NCBI GenBank assembly: GCA_003184365.1 | Contig: NKYR01000074.1 | Coordinates: 62,680-126,679, forward strand | DNA: 64,000 nucleotides | Direction of reading: 5' to 3' | From: Evernia prunastri | Lineage: Eukaryota > Ascomycota > Lecanoromycetes > Lecanorales > Parmeliaceae | Shown: positions 1-11,646 of the stretch, piece by piece | How the letters are laid out: every line of letters begins with the position of its first letter | How positions within the stretch are numbered: the first letter of the stretch is position 1 | Notes under the pieces: model-generated | Seen by the model: only the letters and a program-made list of their open reading frames with translations | What the model was told of the DNA's origin: nothing | Database searches by the model: none | Program-made: the position numbers and the translations under genes

Positions 1-642
1 ATGGTCAGTGAAGAGCTAATGGTTCCAAATGCCAATGCAAAGCCGACATATATACCAAATGCTCTGTACCAGCCGTCTGTCCACATATACCACTCATCGC
101 ACCCTTCTCCAAGGTTCGCCTTTGTCGGGCCGACGAAGGGTCGACGGTCTGTGCAGCAGGCTTCTCGATTTGCGAAGGGATTGGAGGTACAGTAACCCAA
201 CTTCCAATCGCTCACGGTAGCTTCAGCTACATCGACGAGAAAGGCGACACACGCTGTAAGTATGCCGATTAACGCAGCAGCAATCCATCCGGAGCAGGCG
301 TCAAAGGTAGCGATAAGTCGATATCGTACGCCAGGCCTGGAGTAAACGGAACGAAGGCGGTAGGAATCTTTGACCTGGCGCCCGTCAACCGATCTCTTGC
401 TTGAATTCGGAGTCAGGGATGCGCACGAGATCATGGAGCCAATCCACAGTGGTATAATCATTGTAAGGAAGGCGTTCGCCTATAGGCGCCGACGATAAGG
501 CCCGTTCATCCTTGCTTACATTGGAGCTAATGATGGATTGAGCATCTTCTTCCTGCTGTACGGCACTCAAACGCCTATCATTGAGGTGGTGATGAAGGAG
601 GAGCTTGGTACGCTCATTCGGCTGCTCGATATCCTGCGGCAT
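1..642 (-). CDS. ClC-family voltage-gated chloride channel / Cl-/H+ antiporter, 5' part
   Basis: The start ATG is at 642 and the gene runs off the left edge, so only the N-terminus is visible. Exon 1 (427-642) encodes an acidic cytosolic leader with an ERTKLL dileucine-type signal and ends in DYTTVDWLHDL. A 52-nt intron (375-426, GTGCGC...CAG) joins it in phase 0 to VKDSYRLRS and then DACSGWIAAALIGILTACVA, the first membrane helix typical of fungal ClC proteins of the Gef1/ClC-3 type. Next come a Cys-rich loop (GYC...ACC...GCDEW) and the start of a second helix. Such proteins move chloride and protons across Golgi or endosomal membranes. The family call is firm; the exact subtype cannot be judged because the selectivity filter lies outside the window. 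Confidence 0.85.
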
Positions 643-1199
643 GGCTTGAAGACAGCCGAGGCTCTGTTATTGAAGGATAGCCGACCGGAGCAAGACAATT
701 TAAGATGTGGGACGGGTTGAAAAGAGGGAGGGAGGGAGAGAGAGAGAGAGAAAGAGCAAGAGAGAGAGGATCCTTTGGAGTATGATATGTATCATTTTGC
801 CATGGCATTTTAGCCTTAGCCCAGCCATATGGCACGCATATCCATATATGTGTGGGGGGAAGTGCCATGTTATCTTCAGGTTCTCTAGCATGGGCAGAGA
901 AAAGCAATCAAAAGCAACTCTGTACTGTAAGTAGGTTAGTACTTGGTAGTAGTAAGTATAATCATCCCTTAGTTATCATGATTGGGTGTCTTCAAGTGCA
1001 TGATTCTTGAGATAAGAGATAAGACCTGCCCTCGCTTAACTTACCTTACGACCTAGGTAGGCAAGAGGTCCTCGGGAGCTTGTGCAGGAAGCCCTAACCC
1101 TACTTACGGAAAGAAACTGCTATTTAGACCAAAGCTTTACATTTCCCCAAGCTCACTTCCAACGCCTATATATCAGGAGGGTAGGGTATATATTCGTGC
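643..1199. other. Intergenic: upstream of ClC gene, downstream of DUF3405 gene
   Basis: No convincing gene. It holds a purine (GA) microsatellite close to the ClC start, and TACCTTACGACCTAGGTAGG around 1041-1062, one of the recurring TACCTAGGTA-like words of this window. Confidence 0.6.
724..769. repeat. GA-rich microsatellite
   Basis: Imperfect GGGA then GA dinucleotide repeats about 46 bp long, 80-130 bp upstream of the ClC start codon; on the coding strand this is a CT-rich tract, common in fungal promoters and leaders. Confidence 0.8.
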
Positions 1200-3680
1200 T
1201 CAATCACCGTCTTCCCAGTCTAGTTCAGAGTCTGAACCTACTCTTCCTACCTCCTCATTCTCTTTCTCCTCAAATACATTCCCCCCTTCCACCACCAGGT
1301 TCACTCCCTTCACAGGATGCAGAAGCATTCCGGGTAAGCACATGCGTCCTTCCCCGGCTATTTCTTCTTGCTCTCCACCATCATTATCCACTTTGTACCC
1401 CAGCCATCTCCGCCATAGGTTCGGGGCAAATCCTGCATCGTAGAACCAGGTAGTGCCTTTGAAGTTGTGTTCTCGTCCTCCGTATACACTGGTCCTTGCG
1501 CCACCTGACGCTCCATTCCTTCCGCCGTTCATTACTCCGGCAAGGTACGCTGTCGGCCATCTGCGGTCAATGTACACCGGATGAGGGGCGTACACTGCTT
1601 TGTAACCATGGTGCAGCGCGACAGATGCTGGCCACATCTCGGAAAACATGTGGTGTCTCTCAAGAACTGTCTCGCGGTGCATTGTCTGCAACAGACGACG
1701 GGAAAGGCGCGATGAAGTGCCTATGGTTGCTCTCCGCGGTGGAAGGCCTTGCGTCGAGTTGTAGCCAGTAACATCGTTTACGTAGAACCATGTAGTCCCG
1801 TCAGGATCGAAGAGAGGACTGAGACTTATGAAGTCCGCTTCTTCATCAACACCCCAAGCGTACTTGTCTTTCTCAAATGTTGTTGGCGGGATTGGGTCGT
1901 CTTGAGCGCCGAGCATGTCTGCAGGACCTTTAGGACCCCAGACAGGTTTGTCGGTCTTTCCTTGTGGCAAACCAGTAGTGTCTTCAGCGCCAGCCTTCAG
2001 TCCAGACCAAATATTATTAGGACTGTCGGTCCCCATCTCTGACTGCACCCGAATCATCTGTTTGAAATCTTCCCAAACGCCATGGACAGAGGGTATATAG
2101 AATCGGCCATTGCGCTCCCAAAGTCCTTTACGAGGCTGATCTTTGGACCACTGAGTGACCCCATCAAATAGATGGTACCATTGGCCAGTGTACCGCACGT
2201 CCATCTCCCAGTTCCAAAGGTACTCGTATTCGGGATTTTGATGGGAAAAGTATTGAAGAGCCATATATGCACCTCGGTACACGCCATGGACTGGGAGGTC
2301 TCGGAAAAAGCTCTCTTGCAAGCCACCATAGATGAGGCCCATCTGTCGTTCACTCCACAGTATACCCATTCCTTGAAACTCCTCAGGAAGTGAATTTTCG
2401 AGCACACGGTCATAGATCTTTTTGTCTGCCCAGATTGGTACATTATCGTCCCTGACGTGCACAAGGAAGTGAACCGAATACTCTCCACCAGACAAAAGCG
2501 AAAGTTCGACGATCATGGATCGTAAGTATAGAATGTCTTCCACGCTGTATAGACGATCCCACCAGGTTCGGATCACAACAGCAATCCGAGGAAGAATTGT
2601 CACTGCTTTTGTAGTTGGCACATCATGCACAGCTTCTGTTTGATTCGAGGACCTCCTCTCCTCCACATGGTTTCTTGTTCCTTCTTGATCGTTTCCTGCA
2701 CGCATTCCAACAAAGAGCGAATCGGTTGAGGTCGCGTTGGCCAGGACCCCAAATCTCATACTGTTCTTGGATACACAGGCGTCCTGAGCTGCTACCCACC
2801 TGATCCCAGTATAATCTACTTCCCCAGGGTTCCCTCTTTCCTCCCAGACATCTTCCGCCCCTTCTCTCTCACCATTTAAACCTGCTCCTGTGCCGCCCCT
2901 TCTGATACTGTAGCCGTATCCATACGGCCCCAATCTTCCAAAACGTTCAAAACAAATATCTTCACGTAAGCCAAGGACATTATGTGAGCCCATCACAGCA
3001 TCAGGCTGCCCCAAAGGAACCCCTTCGTAGTAACGAACGCGAGGAATCTGTATCGAGTCCTTGGGGTCCAAGAAACATTCATACTTCTCTCCATACTTGG
3101 ATTTGTAGGTCGCTGATTCATAATCCGGGTATGGATCAAACGGAAGGCTCTTTGGAAGCGATTTTGTTCGATGTGTCTTAGTTGATGCATTCGAAGGTGC
3201 CAACTCCAATTCCCGGTCACTTGGATACTCTGGTATGTTCTCTCCTCTCGGCACCAGCGATCTTATGCCTCCAAAATATCTCTTCAGAAACGGGAATTCT
3301 TCCCATATGGGTGGCTTCGGCAGCGGCTTGTTCACCGGGCCCAGTTCTAACTGTCTTGAAGATGTCCAACTGGCTCGTATCAAAAGCAGAATGAATATCA
3401 ATAGCGTCGTAAACAAAGCCAAGCAAAGCCGTCTGACTGTCTGTCTGCTTGGTGGTTTATAAAATTCTGCTTGCTTCTTTCGTCTGGAGTGGGATTTTGG
3501 AAGCATGAGTTGATGGGAGCCAGAGGTCTCGCGAGAGGAATTGGAGTAGGTTGACGGGATACTGTTGCGTTCGTACTCGAGGGAAGAGTCCGTTTGCTCG
3601 GAGTCGTACTTTTCGAGATCTGGGTTATAGCAATCATCTTCACCTGCCAAGACGCGGCTACCGCGATATTGTCTGCCCAT
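1200..3680 (-). CDS. DUF3405 family type II membrane protein, putative glycosyltransferase-like
   Basis: Single-exon protein of 826 residues. Residues 1-84 are polar and basic before one hydrophobic helix (about 85-102, LCLALFTTLLIFILLLI), which fits a type II Golgi-like anchor with a lumenal catalytic region. The lumenal part has signatures I associate with the fungal DUF3405 family: TILPRIAVVIRTWWDRLYS, SVHFLVHVRDDNVPIW, LPEEFQGMGILWSERQM and YEYLWNWEMDVRYTGQW. The WEMDVR segment is reminiscent of a metal-binding acidic motif in GT-A folds, but that is inference. The C-terminus is acidic and probably disordered. The substrate is unknown. The ATG at 3680 is the only sensible start upstream of the conserved region. 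Confidence 0.85.
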   Translation of the reverse strand: MGRQYRGSRVLAGEDDCYNPDLEKYDSEQTDSSLEYERNSIPSTYSNSSRETSGSHQLMLPKSHSRRKKQAEFYKPPSRQTVRRLCLALFTTLLIFILLLIRASWTSSRQLELGPVNKPLPKPPIWEEFPFLKRYFGGIRSLVPRGENIPEYPSDRELELAPSNASTKTHRTKSLPKSLPFDPYPDYESATYKSKYGEKYECFLDPKDSIQIPRVRYYEGVPLGQPDAVMGSHNVLGLREDICFERFGRLGPYGYGYSIRRGGTGAGLNGEREGAEDVWEERGNPGEVDYTGIRWVAAQDACVSKNSMRFGVLANATSTDSLFVGMRAGNDQEGTRNHVEERRSSNQTEAVHDVPTTKAVTILPRIAVVIRTWWDRLYSVEDILYLRSMIVELSLLSGGEYSVHFLVHVRDDNVPIWADKKIYDRVLENSLPEEFQGMGILWSERQMGLIYGGLQESFFRDLPVHGVYRGAYMALQYFSHQNPEYEYLWNWEMDVRYTGQWYHLFDGVTQWSKDQPRKGLWERNGRFYIPSVHGVWEDFKQMIRVQSEMGTDSPNNIWSGLKAGAEDTTGLPQGKTDKPVWGPKGPADMLGAQDDPIPPTTFEKDKYAWGVDEEADFISLSPLFDPDGTTWFYVNDVTGYNSTQGLPPRRATIGTSSRLSRRLLQTMHRETVLERHHMFSEMWPASVALHHGYKAVYAPHPVYIDRRWPTAYLAGVMNGGRNGASGGARTSVYGGREHNFKGTTWFYDAGFAPNLWRRWLGYKVDNDGGEQEEIAGEGRMCLPGMLLHPVKGVNLVVEGGNVFEEKENEEVGRVGSDSELDWEDGD

Positions 3681-5418
3681 GATTGACAGAGAGTAGGTTG
3701 GATAAATGAGCGCGGATGAAACGGATTAACCTACTCGCTGTCATATAATCGTAGGCCGCACTCTCATGGTTCCGCGGTTGAGGAAGCTGTGATAAAGCAG
3801 AGTTTGAAGCTGGCGAATTGCATAAATTCCTGAGGTGAAGCTAACGTAGAGCTCTCAGCTTGGAAAGCGTCAATTGCTGTTCGTGTTTTTGCCCGCTCGG
3901 ATTTGCCTGTGTACGGCTAACGTTGGCTGGCCAACAGTACCGAGGTATACTTAAATCGTACGCCAAGACCCTGGGAGCCTGGTGCATTTCTTGATTCCTT
4001 GACGCGCTCTTGATACTTGTTAGATTTCCATCCAGGAAACACAACAACAATACAAACTACGACCAAAGTCCTTTGGCCTGTTCGCTTCACACCATTTGTT
4101 TTGCGCCGATAGAAAGTAATGAGATTGGTATTCGATAGCATTTGAAACCCATAGCTGGAAGATTGTCGTCCAGCCCAAGTAATCTTATTGGTTCCATATC
4201 CTGCACCGAAGTCTTCATCATCCGAGTCCAGCCTCTTAGTACCGAGACCTCCTGCATCACTTTGCCGGCGAAGCTGAAAAATTGTCTGCAATTTGGGCTT
4301 CCTCCCCCCCAACTGCAAGTTCAGCGAAGAGTTGATCTGTCACTCGCTTATGTTGTGGGAGCGTTGGAGTATATCACTTCACCACAGTCTAAGCTCTCTC
4401 AATGCATGGGTTTAGCTCGTCAGACCCGTGTGAAAAATCCCGCTTGATGCTCACTTCAAGGCACTTGTACTGCCAGCAGTGTCCCTTTTGCTCTTTGCTG
4501 CAAGCTAAGATCCGCCAGCGCGGTTGACTGAAAGCTCTGCTGTTTGTAAATTGCTTCTAATCAGCTACATTTCTAGCCAATCTTATCCTCCAGCGGAGGA
4601 CATTGTCACTGCATAGCGTAAGCCTCTTGGGAAAATCTGTCCCGAAGCGAGAATCAGCGCATGCCTGATTGTCTGTGTTTGAAGAGCTGGCATAGTTCTT
4701 TCTTAGGTAGGAAGATAATTTACCCCCTTCGGCTGCCAGGGCAGCATTTGATATTGCCTTTGCATTGCCGATATGCATGGCAAAGGTTCAAGTCATGTTC
4801 GCACTTTCCTGCTCTCCTTATTTTATTTCCCCTTAATTTTCTTTTCTTCTCTTTTTGCAGAGCCGCATATCTGATATCTGCATCTGACCGAGAATAGTAG
4901 GTAGACGTTGCATTCCAAATTATCGTCAGGTTGGCAAAGAAGCTGGTATTGATATGATTGCCGTTTGCTTGTCAGCATTACTTTAGTGGGGCATGGGCAT
5001 GGCTTTCATCTTCCGGGAACTTCTCCCGCAATTGCTGGTGATCAGGTATGAGGTCACATGTCTTGAACCAATTTTCAACCCAAATGCCTTCAGAGTGGCC
5101 TATAAGTACTTTTCAACTCTTTCAGCGCACACCACTACACATCTCAATATCATTGACCTTTCATCCTACTCGACAGCACCTAAAAAGTTCAATACCAGCG
5201 CATGGCCTCCCTTGACCATCAACACAGTCAGATCGTCCGAGCTGCCTCCCTTGAAGCATTGAGCCTTGCCTGTTGTTGTACAGATTGAAAGCACAAAGTA
5301 CTCTGGAACAAGTTAAGCGCTTGTTATTCGCCCACACCATTCTCGTTCCACTGTGATTAATTGGGATATTCCAGGTACCAAGCTCTCAACAATTGTTCGT
5401 TCTCACGTACTACTCATC
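3681..5418. other. Intergenic between divergent DUF3405 and luciferase-like genes
   Basis: A long divergent gap of 1.7 kb. The only coding-like trace is a minus-strand frame between 3917 and 4316 (separate entry). Other short frames here have no recognisable content. The segment 5090-5400 is probably the leader of the plus-strand gene. Confidence 0.5.
3917..4141 (-). CDS. Possible small hypothetical membrane protein (weak)
   Basis: A 74-codon frame from the ATG at 4141, with one hydrophobic stretch (TLVVVCIVVVFPGW) flanked by basic residues. The same frame stays open upstream to about 4316, where CTGAACTTGCAG could be a splice acceptor, so this may be the last exon of a longer gene. Upstream in this frame the acidic run DSDDEDFGAGYG looks protein-like. 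I recognise no family, and it could equally be leader sequence of the DUF3405 gene. Confidence 0.15.
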   Translation of the reverse strand: MLSNTNLITFYRRKTNGVKRTGQRTLVVVCIVVVFPGWKSNKYQERVKESRNAPGSQGLGVRFKYTSVLLASQR

Positions 5419-6511
5419 ATGGCAGCTGTCCCTGATCATGGTGCTGAAAACCTCGTCGACATCTCGATCAGTCCTACATCCCTTTCGAAGCTCAGCTATC
5501 TTCTCTACCCAGGTCTTCTGATCACTATTCTTCTTCCCGCCTACCGGTTTGTGCTCAAAGACTACAACGCTTTCTTGGCTCTGGGCCCCGGCGGCACCCC
5601 AAAGACGTTCACTGGCTACCTACGTGTGTCATATCTGCGTCTGTTCACCATCAACGATCCCTTCAGGCCCCCATCACTTGCAGGACCCGTCTTTCCTACC
5701 AGCGGATACCTGCGGCAATTGCCACGACGTTCAGGTCCTCGCCCTACTGTTGCCGGCATCGCCCCGCACCGCCAATTGAACCAAAAGTGCACGGCTGAAC
5801 TGCATCATTCTCTTCGAGACGGTCTTCATAAACTCGCGGCGGCTTCTCCATCTCTGGTACGGAAAGGCAGCTCCTGCTTCGAGAAACACGGTCTTGCTCT
5901 CTTTCTTTTCCCCTGTACTAAGTCGGCACCCCCTGACACAGCGCATCCGGGATGCAGCCACCTGAATCCAACCTGCCAAGATACTGGGGAAATATGCCAT
6001 CTGCATCCTATAGTAAGCAGTCCAGATCCTCAAGTTTCAAGCATCCGTTTAGTCAGTCATGTCTTCTGATAGCTGTCTCCTTGGTCCAACACACGCAGCA
6101 AATTTAGCAGCAGTTCGCAAACACCTTTCCATGGTCTTCTCTTTCCGTGCCATGAGGCTTTTCGTTCCCAATTGTAGAAAGATTTGCTTTTCGAAGGGCC
6201 TTTCTGTCATTCCACAATTGTCAATATAGACCGCTGCTGACCACCTCTGATATCCCAAGGACTCTAGCATGCATCTTACACTTCACCCACTTGACGTTTC
6301 AATAGTACTTGCCGCCGGCTGGGGGGAGAGACATCCGCTTGCAGGCAAGTACATTCATGGCAAAGTACTACTACCCTCTGGTTTCGTGATGGTGTACGCC
6401 CCACGAGTAGAGCGCGAAATTGAGACTGTGATGGAGATTGTCAAGGCGGGCGCTTGGTGGGTTGGGGGGGTGGATTTGACGAAGACCAACGGTCTAGTGA
6501 AAGAGGGATGA
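5419..6511 (+). CDS. Luciferase-like domain (DUF5519) protein
   Basis: Two exons, 5419-6012 and 6260-6511, give 281 residues. The 247-nt intron (GTAAGC...CAAG) is in phase 0 and joins ...GEICHLHPI to DSSMHLTLHP, restoring a continuous conserved domain. The N-terminal hydrophobic segment (LSYLLYPGLLITILLPAYRFV) suggests a membrane anchor. Conserved blocks are FLALGPGGTPKTFTGYL, GPRPTVAGIAPHRQ, SCFEKHGLALFL, GEICHLHP and GWGERHPLAG...LPSGFVMVYAPR, typical of the fungal proteins annotated as luciferase domain or DUF5519. The biochemical role of this domain is not established. The frame is open upstream to 5353 but without an ATG, so 5419 is the first usable start. Confidence 0.82.
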
Positions 6512-7016
6512 GGCGCATCAAGAGCGTGCGTGATCAGGTGAAAGCTCGAGTCTGAAAGGAAAACACATGGCGTTTGATTGCAGTGTGCTAATTCGACGAG
6601 CTTGTGCTTGCGCTGCTGGATCTTTACCTGCGATAGGCATTGCTTTTTTTCTTAGGGGCATTTCGGCAGAGCTGGGATTCTAGTCAGTGCTTCGATGTGA
6701 AGATTGAGTGAACGATGAGACTGAGTAGCAAAGGATCGATTTAATGTTAAGTGGAGGATCAACATGTGCGACTTCCGTAGCGAATTCCATAAAGTTCGGA
6801 GGTTTGAAGAGTGCCGGGCCAATTGCTACTATGCTTCAACGCGTCACACGATCTGCAAGTCCGGTTGATGTTCTGTCTGTTATAAATGCGAAATTACTTC
6901 TTTGTCTCTGTACTCGTACGCTTTAGGGGTATACTTCGTCGTTGAAGACCGACGCCTCTCCGCCGTGCACTGCACAAGATGGATTCAAGTCTGCCTCTAA
7001 ATGCATTTGATGAACG
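6512..7016. other. Intergenic between convergent genes
   Basis: The 3' regions of the luciferase-like gene (+) and the ethanolamine kinase gene (-). I see no gene or structured repeat. Confidence 0.5.
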
Positions 7017-8499
7017 TTATCCAAGTGTCCGAGGTGTTGAAACCTCGGGCAGGGCTGACGTTTCTTCTGCCCATCTCCTTTCCCTCAATGGCTTCTCTTT
7101 CCCTTCGTGTTCCCGGCTTCCGTTCTCTTCCGCTCTCCACGCCCAATATTCGCCGAGTCTTATTTCTGCGTACGATGCATAGTCGAAGTCGATCTGCGAT
7201 ATGGTGGCCTGTATAAGCGCCCAGATACCCCAATACAGTCCCGGAGCACCGCGAAACGCATCGACTTCTTCAAAGAGGCGAGACACGTAATCAACGCCCG
7301 ACTGAAGTTTGGCATGCGAGGTGTAGCTGGATATATACTCTTCGATAAAACGACGACGAACGGACCGGGTCGGGAGAGCATTAAAGTCGCACGAAAAGCC
7401 ACCCCATTCCGCGAAATGGTTTGCAATGTCGAAAGCAGGAGGTGAAGGAGTAGCGTACTCATAGTCGATAAAGGCAACGGTGTCAACCTTGGTGTCCCTT
7501 GTCAAAGCCGAACGTGGTTGCACAATGACATTGCCGCTGAGGAGGTCCGTGTGGCCAAAAACAAGCTAGAGCAGAACGTATCAGTGTGACATTCTGATTC
7601 ATGTTTCCTTCGGAGTGCCGAGGTACCCCGTTGCCCCCTAGCCCAGGTCTGTCACTCAAGTCTGCCACGGTGCGTTCAAGCTCTTTCTGGAGGACTTCCT
7701 TCCGTTCGATCTCAGTCTCAGTCGCCGTCGGTAGAGCAAAGACCCATTTCTGCATGACGGTCCAGACATTCGGTGTGGGTTTAGACGGCGTTATAGCATT
7801 GATTTGTTCAAGCGAAGCTGTTGGCGTAGGGCCTGACGACTGAAGCGGCACTTTCATACCCGCATCGGCGACCACAGCTGTCTTCCCGGCCGAGATTATC
7901 GGAAGAGTCGCGTGCCACTGCCCCAGTCTGCGTGCTACTCCTCGCCAGACGGGCTCCGATGTGAGGTCCTCGGAGCTGCTGACATGACCCCGAATGAATC
8001 TGTACATGAGGCCATTCTGGAAGCGGGCGAGTAGCTGAGGAGCCAGCTTGTGCTGGGCGAGTAATGAGTGTGAAGTGGCTTCCCCTGGCCAAGTGTCAGT
8101 CAGTACCATTTTTATGCGGCCTGCCCCTAAGTACTCTCTCGATCGATCAAGATTTCAGTTCCATTGCCATATGCCCGCAGTAGAACTGCCTCTTTATCTA
8201 TCTGCTCCTCGGTATAGCCAGGTCGTCTCTTGACAGCTTTCAACAGCTAGAGTCATGATCAGTGGACATGTCTTTGGGGATCAGCATCCTAAGATGGATC
8301 CATGAATACGTAGGCATACAGTGTTGGTGATGCCATCCTTGAAACGGATGAATTCAATTTCGCCGTCACTATGTTCCCAGTCCGGAAAGAGTGTCAAGAT
8401 CAGGCGAAGTGCCGATTTTCGAGAATCTGTGTTGTTGTAGGACAGAGATATGTATGGTATGTCGTTGAAGATTTCATTGCTCATGCCGTCGAAAGACAT
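7017..8499 (-). CDS. Ethanolamine (choline) kinase
   Basis: Four exons on the minus strand: 8320-8499, 8135-8246, 7627-8084 and 7017-7565, with introns of 73, 50 and 61 nt, all GT-AG and in matching phases (432 residues). The N-terminus carries the nucleotide-loop region EIEFIRFKDGITNT followed by LLKAVKRR. The Brenner phosphotransferase motif is HTDLLSGNVIV, and the metal-binding block is VAFIDYEYATPSPPAFDIANH. This is the first step of the CDP-ethanolamine (Kennedy) branch of phosphatidylethanolamine synthesis, in the cytosol. The wording of the motifs resembles Eki1-type enzymes more than dedicated choline kinases, but many fungal members act on both substrates. A region at about residues 165-190 is Pro/Thr-rich and likely a loop. 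Confidence 0.88.
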
Positions 8500-9472
8500 T
8501 GTTCTTCAATGCGCAAAAGGGTAGGAGATAGGAAGCGGGCTCCACAATCAGGACTTGCTGGCGCTCAGAGACCACGCCGGTGGAAGTGGGTCTGGTTAGG
8601 TAGGTGTTCCTGCCCCAAATGTTGCTTGGCAAGCAGTCGCGTGAGTAATTGCAATTGGGCCATGTGTGCTGCAAAAACTCACCGGAGAAGCAAAGAATCA
8701 ATGACTAGCCACAACCTATCATCTTTTCGTGTATACCTCCCGACTGCCCACCAACCTTTCCTTTCGCTTATTATTAAAGTCGAACATAATCAAATTTATT
8801 CATAAGGTAAGGTAGGTACATACTGTACGGTATCCTAACAGTGTTACTCTAGCTCGTCTAGTTTTAGTCGTCAAATATAAGGTTGGGGGCCCGTCTCCGC
8901 GGCGTCGAATGGGACCCCGAATGACCCCCACTCTAAGTCTAAGTATGGTTTCATAACTCTCCTCGCAATTGGTGCGCAAAAATATCCAAAGGCTACCGGC
9001 CGTCCCAACTCGCAACCCTCGCAGTTCACGAGTCACAACACCATCATCACACCATCATGTTATCCGTGGCATTGGTGGCGTTATCTGCATGCCGGAGCTT
9101 TTGCTCTCCCATTCAAGCCGGCTCTGCAAGGGGTACCATGCAACCATCTTGCGTACGGCGAGATCTGCATCTGCCATGCTTGCCATACTTGGTAAAACTT
9201 CTCTGCCGCTCGGTCTAGTTTGCCAGTGGGTGCAGTCGTCATACTCAGCACTTTTGAACTGCCCGCCGTCTACTGATGTCAGATCCTCAATGATCCGCTT
9301 TCTCCAATTTTGTCCAAGCCTACGTACCATGTAGAGAACCTGTGCGAGCTTGGTTCATATCTTTCGTCGTGCCATCAGTTTATTGATAGATCTTGTCTCT
9401 TTGCCAATAATGCTCGCCCAAGACTTTTGAAGGGTCACCTTCCTAACGCCCACAGTCCTCGCTTATCGAATC
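8500..9472. other. Intergenic between divergent ethanolamine kinase and DUF7703 genes
   Basis: Shared upstream region of nearly 1 kb. It contains AAGGTAAGGTAGGTACATAC near 8802-8822, one of the TACCTA-type words. Short open frames here (for example 9055-9330 minus) look accidental. Confidence 0.5.
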
Positions 9473-10994
9473 ATGGGTATCTACAGTCCATATGCCGTCG
9501 CCGAGTCCGAGTCGCTTCAGTGGAAGCCTGGCGAGGAGTTGGCTGCTGCTGCATTTGTCGGAATTGCTCTGTTCGTCGTTCTCGACGTTAATGTGGGTAT
9601 CTGGCGAGTCTTCCGAAAGCGCACTGGATACTATTATTGGAGCATGAAACTGGGAACATTAGCTTGTGCAGCAGATGCTGTTGGGGTCATACTCAAGTAC
9701 TTGGTGCCAAATTCAGCTCATATCTGGGGATTATACACCTTCTTCTACTAGGGGGCTGGTCCATCTACGCTCCTGCACAATTGCTAGTTCTTTACTCCCG
9801 CCTCCACCTGGTCAACGAAAGCTACAGGCTACAACGTTGGATCCTAATCATGATCACTTCGACTATATTCCTTATCATTATCCCCACCTGGATTTTTGTC
9901 TGGCCAGCATATGATCCCGATCCGAGGGTTTCTTCCCTCTGGTCCCCACGAGACGCTATTGTCGAGCGATACAATCAAATAGGTCAGTCAAATAATCGAG
10001 CAGTCCGTGTGAGAGCTGCTACTAACAATCTATTCTAGGATTTTCCTTGGCAGAACTGGTCCTCAGTGGAATTTACGTGTGGTCATTGCTGGGATTACGG
10101 AACCTGAAATCTAGTGTGCGTCAACGTCGTGTTATGCTGGATCTTATCTATGTGAATATCATCATCGTACTCTTTGATATTCTGGTGGTGGTTCTACTCT
10201 ACCTCAACCAGGTTGGCATTAGCCATCCGATACAGACTTTCAGCTACGCGCTGAAGTTGAAGCTCGAATTTGTGGTACTGAACCAGCTCATGGCTGTTGC
10301 TGCTCGTGGGTTGCAAAGAGAATCTTTCGAGGAACGGAGATACCACCACTCGAGTGCCCACGACGCATTTTCCGCAGAGTGCCGCCAGTGGGACGAAAAA
10401 GCGCCCAGTGACCCACGAAAAGAGCATGGCCATCATGATCATGAGGCTTCCCGAAATATTTCGTCGACAGATTCTGCCCAGCTCACCGTGCCTGAACCTG
10501 TGATATCCAGGGGCAACCAGTCGCCTAGACAGTCGACGCCGAATAACGAACTCTGTGGCCATAATAACACGAACGAAAATGTCTTCGGCGGTGAGCAAGA
10601 TTTTCAGTTGGAAAACTTCCTTGAAGACGACAGTGTTGCAAGTGAAGTGGGGCAGATAGCGGGAGTCCAGACCCATCCTAGCGAAGCCTTCTCACGCGAG
10701 ACATTGGAGAAGAGTTCAACACTAGGGAATTCATTCTCGCACACATATCCTTGGCGATTAAGAGATGCCAAGAAGAAGGCCCTCCGATCAATGCGCCATC
10801 CGCTTGGACGTGACGACAGTCAGGACGCGAGCGACCGAAGGCGACCAGTGAGAGCAACAATCAAGAGGCACATGCTAAGGAGAGGAGGGAAATGTGATGA
10901 AGAGGAGGAGGAGGAGATTGGTGTACATATGTGGGAGAACAACGGAAAACTAAAGTTGGAGACACCCTGGTTTGAATCCAAAGGCGAAGCATAA
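9473..10994 (+). CDS. DUF7703-type seven-helix integral membrane protein, apparently frameshifted
   Basis: The ATG at 9473 opens a frame with GEELAAAAFVGIALFVVLDV and a run of membrane helices. At 9741-9751 the frame hits TAG right after LYTFFY, while the conserved continuation LLGGWSIYAPAQLLVLYSR sits in another frame from about 9745. No intron of suitable phase joins them without deleting a helix (an 86-nt GTGCAG...TAG intron, 9666-9751, would). Downstream a clean 56-nt intron (9983-10038, branch CTACTAAC) joins NQIG to FSLAELVLSGIY. The membrane domain ends near KLKLEFVVLNQLMAVAARG, followed by a hydrophilic tail of about 230 residues containing an EEEEEE run. The fold resembles receptor-like 7TM proteins, but the function is unknown. 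A one-base sequencing deletion, real decay, or an unusual splice could each explain the break. Confidence 0.7.
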
Positions 10995-11646
10995 GTAGAA
11001 CTGCACGATAGTAACCACTTGTTCTGTGGGTCCCGGGGTTAATCCGTTGAGTCACTGCCGATCTCAGAGCCACCAAGGACTTCTATTTTATGACCAGATT
11101 TTACTTATTTTCAGTCATCCTGTTGCTATCGAACCTCGTTGCCAAGGTCCTGACGGTCCTCACACTGATGATTATCTGTTTCCGAACGATTGCACGCAGC
11201 TGTTGACGACTGATGTTGTTACTTGTCGGGTGTTTTTGGTACACATCATATTCCCAAAGGGTTGATCTATTTACTTGAACGATACCGGAGGAATTCGATC
11301 ACGTCCTTTTCAACACACCCATTTGGATTCGTCTGACAAGACGAGCTTCCCCGTTGGGAGCGTAGCAATTCATGGTTCGGCGGCTTTGACCACAAAAGAA
11401 GATTGTCTTGCAGTACTTGCGAAACGTCTTTTTGATGGTGCACAGTGAAGCCCGATAGGTATTTACGTTAGCAAATTGGCAGGCAGATAAAAGCGTGTGC
11501 TTCTTCACGAGGAAGGGTCGGGACGCTAAGGTACTTATGTGGCTATTTATCTCATTAGACTCAATGTAGAGTAGTGCATGATCTTGCGCCATCTAAATTT
11601 TAGATTTCATCACCAAGCCCGAAGTTCAACGGGAATATAAGCTGCC
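10995..11646. other. Intergenic upstream of ERB1
   Basis: 3' region of the DUF7703 gene and promoter/leader of ERB1. A 97-codon minus-strand frame (11299-11592) begins with ATG but resembles nothing I know and overlaps the expected ERB1 promoter. Confidence 0.45.

Noticed and set aside
4557..4778. 73-codon minus-strand frame
   Set aside because: Has an ATG but no motif, no neighbour exon that extends it convincingly, and no compositional signal.
11299..11592. 97-codon minus-strand frame upstream of ERB1
   Set aside because: Starts 55 bp from the ERB1 ATG, no known family, no splice or composition support.
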